From: Takakia lepidozioides | Lineage: Eukaryota > Streptophyta > Takakiopsida > Takakiales > Takakiaceae | DNA: 64,000 bases | Assembly (NCBI GenBank): GCA_030704615.1 | Contig: CM060734.1 | Coordinates: forward strand, 45,214,042-45,278,041 | Direction of reading: 5' to 3' | Notes under the pieces: model-generated | Seen by the model: only the letters and a program-made list of their open reading frames with translations | Told to the model about the DNA's origin: nothing | Database searches by the model: none | In this document: piece by piece, positions 59,149 to 64,000 of the stretch | Layout of the letters: every line of letters begins with the position of its first letter | Position numbering within the stretch: the stretch's first letter is position 1 | Translations under genes and position numbers: made by a program

Positions 59149-59174
59149 GTTGCACAATTTAATATAATGAGGCA

Positions 59175-59325
59175 AACAACGGGTTTCGTTAACGAAATAA
59201 ATCAAAGTATCGGATTTTGCCAGCGAAATGCCAGAAAAATAATGGGTTTTTCCAGTGAAATAGTGGGTTTTGCCAATGAAATAATGCACTTCGCCAACGA
59301 AATAGTGGATTTCTGGCGGAATTTC
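59175..59325. repeat. Degenerate 24-bp tandem repeat
   Basis: Units resemble GAAATAGTGGGTTTTGCCAA, about six copies, with a frame open on both strands. No gene. Confidence 0.65.
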
Positions 59326-61960
59326 CAAGTATCGCTGCATAGGTCATTATCCTATAGTTTCGTGGGCGAAACAAAATGTATTGTGTTTAGTTTAACCTAA
59401 CCTAATGTAACCTAAACCTAACGAATTAGGGTGATAGGGTGACTAACCCATCTACGTGTGGCTTGTGCTCACATGAACACAAGTATGCTCACGTGCGCAC
59501 AATTTGGTCCCCGTGAGCACAAATTTCCAATTTTAGTTTCGTCGCAGCATCTTTTTGAGAATATTCATGAATTTTCGGGCATTTTTCCTTTTGCTCACAC
59601 GCACAGCGGCGTGAACGTGCTCACACGCTACTCGTTGGGAGTAGCTCTTGACATACGTGCAACGCTTTGCACTTTGGATCGATCCTACACTACATCGATC
59701 GAGACATGCATATAAATAAATAAATAAATTGTCTTTTTCTCTTCTCCTTGTTCACACAATGATCACTTCTGATTTGCAATACAAATTCAGACTTGGTGAT
59801 CAATATATGAAGAAAGCCAGTTTGTTTGTTTGTTTTGTTTTGTTTTGTAGCGTCGTTCGTTGAGATCTCCAAACCGTCGGGCCCAACCCTGGTGCTTGGT
59901 GCCGTTGGCAAGCCCTCGATGAGGAGGGGTGCACCGGCTTGGTCTCATGATTTTTGGACCCACGGTGTGGGAGATGTCAAATTTCAAGTACTTTGGGTCG
60001 ATGGAAATTCGCAAAAAATAGCAAAGTGGGCTTTCCTAAAACTATGATTGGCCCTTCACGTGGGAGATTGGAATTTCAAGTACTTTTGGTCGCTGAAAAT
60101 TCGCTAAAAATAACAAAGTGGATATATCAATATATGAAGCCTCGACAAGGGAGATTGCACAAATAACAAGCCTCAAACGGCAATGGGCTCTCTTGTTTTG
60201 GCAAAACATAAGGGGAAGTGAGACTAATAAGGGGCATGACTGAGCACAACACACCAATGGGAGCCTTGACACGGTGTAAGGTCCTTTGACCACATTTTCT
60301 TCGTTGACTTCAACATGATGCAAAGTCTCTCTTCTATAGAAGAGAGCCAACAAAGTGGGTTTTGGGATTGCACTTGGACTTAGGTGACATTGGACACTGG
60401 AGGTTGCATTTGGGCCTCTACATTGGCGACGCACATAGATACATAGGAGATTGCACATAGGCTTACATTTCAATTCTTCACACATTGGCCAATGGCGCCG
60501 GCACAGGCTACCCTAGATCTCCCAAACAGTAGGGTCTTTGGATACATAGGGGATTGCGCTTGGACATAGATGACACTAGACACTTAGGCCAACGGCATAG
60601 GCTATCCTAGTATTGATAATAACATCTCAATTATGTTAAGAAATATAGAATTGGATCTATCCTAGTTATGGTTGACAAATCATCAGTATTGTCATTTAAC
60701 GACGAGTAAAGAGAGATGTGCACCTTTGCTAGCTAGTGTCTCCTTTTCTGATTGATGGTTTGGATATAGACATTCCTTACACTATGAACTATGAAACTTG
60801 TTGTTGGAATGTTGCCCACTCTTGTTATAAGCCTTTTGACCAGCAAGGTTATTTTTCTCCTTGTTTTTTGAAGGAGTTGAAGGACTTACTATATCATACC
60901 ATCAAATATTTTTGTAAGGAAAACTAAAAACATGTACAACAGCTCATTAAAACCAGCAAATATATATGTCATTGGATTGCTAGCTTCAATACGCACCCAT
61001 AGCAACTCTCCAATCATGAATCCCTACTTAACACTACCGTAGAGTCTTTCGATGTCCGGTGTTTATTAATTCAAATTTTGTTTATCTGAAATATTCAGAA
61101 AAGTACTAATGACCTCAATGTCAAAGCGATTAGTAAAGAATTCCACGTTAGGGTTATCCTCTAGATGATATACCCTAATTACCTCCCTAGAGGTAATTTA
61201 GATGTATGTGACCAACTTGTTCAAAAATTGTAAAAATCTAAATTTAGGTGCCAGACCTACTTTCTCTGAAATAATTAAATATTCGGCAGCAATGTGCCGG
61301 ACATTGAAGGACTCACATTGAAGGACTCCACTGTATACTAGACCGACACATGATAATATTTGTCTGCTTACAAGCTTTAACAGACAGAATATAGAAGCAA
61401 TATTTCTCAGAGAAGGTTGTTTTATATTTTTATTATTACCTGTTAAGAATCAACTTCCTTCTGCTTCAGCTAGTCTTCTTTAGGTTCTAGCTGGCTTTTG
61501 CTGGCTTTGACTGAAGCCCTTTGTCTTCTCTTTCGTTTTAGGCTGTGGGGTGAAGTAATATTCCTTCCTACAGTCTGGGCTGTGCCTGATTGTAGCTGTG
61601 ATATTGTTGTTCTTTTTCTTTTTTTTACACATTGTACACATGATAGAACATGTAATATTCCTTCCTAATGTTCTCCCTATCAAATCCTTATATAGTAAAC
61701 GGACATCAGGGAAAAAAATTATTTCAGTGGCGGTCTGTCAGCCCCTAGAGGGATTAAAGAAAACTTCACAAAAGTCAAGTTGCTACACCATAAGACCAGG
61801 ACCACCTCAAGACCAGGGACTGCAATAGTAGTCTGTGCCGCCTCGTTGCTTGACTTTGACTGGAATTTGAAGTCGTCAAAGTGACGGCGGAGGGGGTTTG
61901 TAGTTTGAGTGTGTGGGATCAGGAAGGTGCCATCGCAATTGCACCCTGCGACTAGCACAC
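59326..61960. other. Intergenic, no confident gene
   Basis: 59455-59640 repeats GTGCTCAC-type palindromic words. A segment of about 62 bp starting GTGGGAGATGTCAAATTTCA at 59966 recurs near 60060. 60040-60540 repeats GGAGATTGCACATAGG-like phrases. Frames such as 60736-60927 have no recognisable domain. Confidence 0.4.
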
Positions 61961-62224
61961 TCATATAAATCCAATGCGGCAAGCAAAACTGCAATCAAAT
62001 CAGACTGCAAGCACCTGGACTCGTCTCTCTCGTCTCTCGCTCCCTTCTGTGAATGCGAGCTGTTTGTTGACCAAGTTTTTGGAGCGAAGCAGGACCTCCT
62101 ACCAAGTTTGTAGCTCGGTTAATTAGATCTAGATCCGACAGTTTTAGAGAAACAACGGTGCAATCAGCGAACTCGTACATCTTCTGAATTATCATAAATT
62201 GCGAGGCTAGCACTCTCCTTTTGA
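61961..62224 (+). promoter_or_regulatory. Likely core promoter and 5' UTR of the polyketide synthase gene
   Basis: TATAAAT at 61964-61970 is 255 bp upstream of the start codon, suitable for a transcription start near 61995 and a 5' UTR of about 230 bp. TATA-like words are common, so this is only a candidate. Confidence 0.4.
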
Positions 62225-63744
62225 ATGGCGCCAGCAGAGTCGAATGGGAACAATGGGGTTCTCCCCCAGAGAAGTCCGATCTCCAGGTTCGTAGAACGAC
62301 CAGCAGGTCCTGCTACAGTTCTGAGTATTGCTACCGCGAACCCTCCCACCATAAATGATCAAGCGACCTACACTGACAGAGTCTTCGAAATCTGCAATAT
62401 CGGTGACGATGAGGAGCTCAAAGGCACGTTCAGACACATGAGTGAGTACCCATCAACGCTGCGCACCAGAATTCAGCAAAATTAATAGCTAAATTAAGTA
62501 TGTAGCCTGTAGGGATTTAGAGGGGCCGGGCACATCCATGCACGCTGCAAATTATGCTCGATACTACTGTCAGGTCTGTTTATATTCATGAACTCGTGAA
62601 GAGTTACCGAGCTACAATTGCAGGTTAGTCAAGACATGCGGAATCGCATGTGCAGCTCTAATTAGCAACTCGATTGGCAACCATCCCTCGAGATACAGTC
62701 GGGTGATGATGGTTTTTGTGTGTGCATTGTGCAGTTGATACCTCCTGCATCAAAAAACGGCACACGTTCCTAAGTGATGAAGTACTGAAAGCCCATCCAG
62801 AGCTCTGTACCTACTGGGACACTACTTTGGCGATGCGCTCCGAGATGGCGAACTCAAAAATCCCTGAACTTGCCAAGGAGGCAGCGGTTAAAGCAATTGA
62901 GGAGTGGGGTCGCCCCTTGACAGAAATTACTCATATGGTTATGGCAACCACGACTATGTCAGGCATTCCGGGAGCTGACCTCAAAATCGCAAGGATGCTC
63001 GACCTCCGCCCAACGGTTCAGCGCGTGTGTATGTACCAGACAGGCTGCTTTGGCGGGGGCGCCGTCATGCGAGTAGCTAAAGATCTAGCCGAGAGCGCCA
63101 AGGGTGCCCGTGTGCTGGTTATTGCTGCGGAAGGGAACACAATCATGAATTTCAGAGCTCCAACTAAAGATACCATGTTTAAAGTCGATTTCTTTCAGGC
63201 TCATGTCACGCTTGGCGATGGCGCGGCTGCACTCATAGTAGGATCTGACCCACTGCCTGGAGTGGAGCTGCCTCTATTTGAGATGTACAGGTCAACGCAG
63301 ATGTCGCCGCCCAACACAGAGAGCGCCATGACTGGAACCATCACGGAGGCAGGTCTATTACAGCATCTCACACCAGTAGTACCCAAGCTGCTAGCTCAAT
63401 ACTTGCCGGAGTTTCTATCCGAAGGTCGAGACTTAGTTGGTTCCCCTGACTGGACAGACATGTTCTGGGTGGTGCACCCGGGCGCATACAGGATTCTAGA
63501 GGTGGTGGCCGAAGTGATGGGCTTACCAAAGGAGAAGTTGCAACCCAGCTGGGACACTCTCGAAAACTATGGTAACATGTCCAGCCCAACTTGCTTGTTT
63601 GTGCTGAATGAGCTGCGGAACCGCTCCAAAAGGCTCGGGGAATCTACCACAGGAGGGGGTTGCGAATGGGGCGTCCTCCTCGGTCTCGGTCCCGGATTCA
63701 ACATGGAGTTCACCCTTCTGCGCAGCGTGCCATTCACTTCCTGA
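62225..63744 (+). CDS. Type III polyketide synthase (chalcone synthase superfamily), 2 exons
   Basis: Condenses a CoA-linked starter with malonyl-CoA units. Exons 62225-62441 and 62735-63744 give 408 residues, the usual family size is about 390-400. The single phase-1 intron lies where the CHS-family intron is conserved, before SCIKKRHTFL. The catalytic triad is present: Cys in YQTGCFGGG (about 63043), His in VVHPGAYR (about 63475) and Asn in YGNMSSPT (about 63570). The family motif LGDGAAALIVGSDP is intact. The usual QQGCFAGG and GFGPG are changed to QTGCFGGG and GLGPG, and the gatekeeper region (KVDFFQAHV) differs from chalcone synthase. A non-chalcone product, as in bryophyte bibenzyl or alkylpyrone-type enzymes, is possible. 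No frame damage. Confidence 0.93.
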
Positions 63745-64000
63745 GAGCAGTTCCTCTCAGTTTATATTAGAACTTGGATTCATGCACGAATTAGGGCATA
63801 TCATGTTCCTTAAAAGAGGGTTATGTATATGGCAAATTGGAAATGTATAGTGGGAGATGTACAAGTGATCACTGTGTAGAATCTAAAGCTCAGAATAGGC
63901 AACGTCCTCGATACAGGCCAACTGATAGCATTCCTAAGTGCAGAAGGTCGAGCTGAAATGACCTAGGTCTTTCATCCCAATTTTTCATACTTGAAAAATA
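63745..64000 (+). other. 3' UTR and flank of the polyketide synthase gene
   Basis: Follows the stop at 63742-63744. No further frame or clear polyadenylation signal identified before the window ends. Confidence 0.5.

Noticed and set aside
59787-60485. Frames around 59.8-60.5 kb as genes
   Set aside because: They lie over short repeated phrases and encode no recognisable domain.

Overview
The window is nuclear DNA of a land plant. The genes have many introns with GT-AG (one GC-AG) sites. They include a PLS/DYW-class PPR gene, a chloroplast PPR-SMR gene, a type III polyketide synthase with the CHS-family intron, a DRM-type DNA methyltransferase relic, and plant LINE and Ty3/gypsy retroelements. 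PLS/DYW PPRs point to land plants. A seed-free plant (bryophyte, lycophyte or fern) seems more likely than an angiosperm, but the sequence alone does not settle the species. Most of the window is repeats.

Layout: 1-1.07 kb is the 3' end of a LINE. 1.1-4.1 kb holds pieces of a Ser/Arg/Pro-rich gene I cannot name. 5.3-12.8 kb is repeat-rich: a GA microsatellite, a palindromic tandem array broken by a SINE, hairpins, and a Mutator-type nonautonomous element with a 9-bp target duplication. 12.85-19.47 kb is a complete 15-exon NADP-isocitrate dehydrogenase gene. 20-28 kb holds a Ty3/gypsy integrase relic, a 430-bp-arm inverted repeat and simple repeats. 28.07-28.90 kb is a complete 5-exon SmF gene. 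29.1-36 kb holds several LINE fragments, including one LINE split into two opposite-facing halves. 36.4-38.5 kb is a PLS-PPR gene whose E/DYW end has decayed. 39.0-39.6 kb is a DRM-type methyltransferase relic. 41.4-44.45 kb (minus) is a complete 3-exon PPR-SMR gene of the SVR7/ATP4/SOT1 group. 44.9-45.27 kb is a Tourist-like MITE. 45.6-56.8 kb is a Ty3/gypsy retrotransposon. 57.0-59.15 kb is a 5'-truncated L1 with poly(A) and target duplication. 62.2-63.7 kb is a complete type III polyketide synthase gene.

The most striking object is the Ty3/gypsy element. Between its protease and reverse transcriptase it carries a cytosine-C5 DNA methyltransferase: motif I, a catalytic PCQG, ENV, a motif-VIII-like arginine block and a motif IX/X-like C-terminus. 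After the integrase it carries a Cys4-His-Cys3 PHD finger. It thus combines a possible DNA-methylation writer with a possible histone-tail reader. Retrotransposon-borne methyltransferases have been reported from charophyte algae and dinoflagellates. I know of no description of this gag-pro-methyltransferase-RT-RNaseH-integrase-PHD order in a land plant. This copy is broken by several frameshifts and stops, yet its terminal repeats are still very similar to each other.
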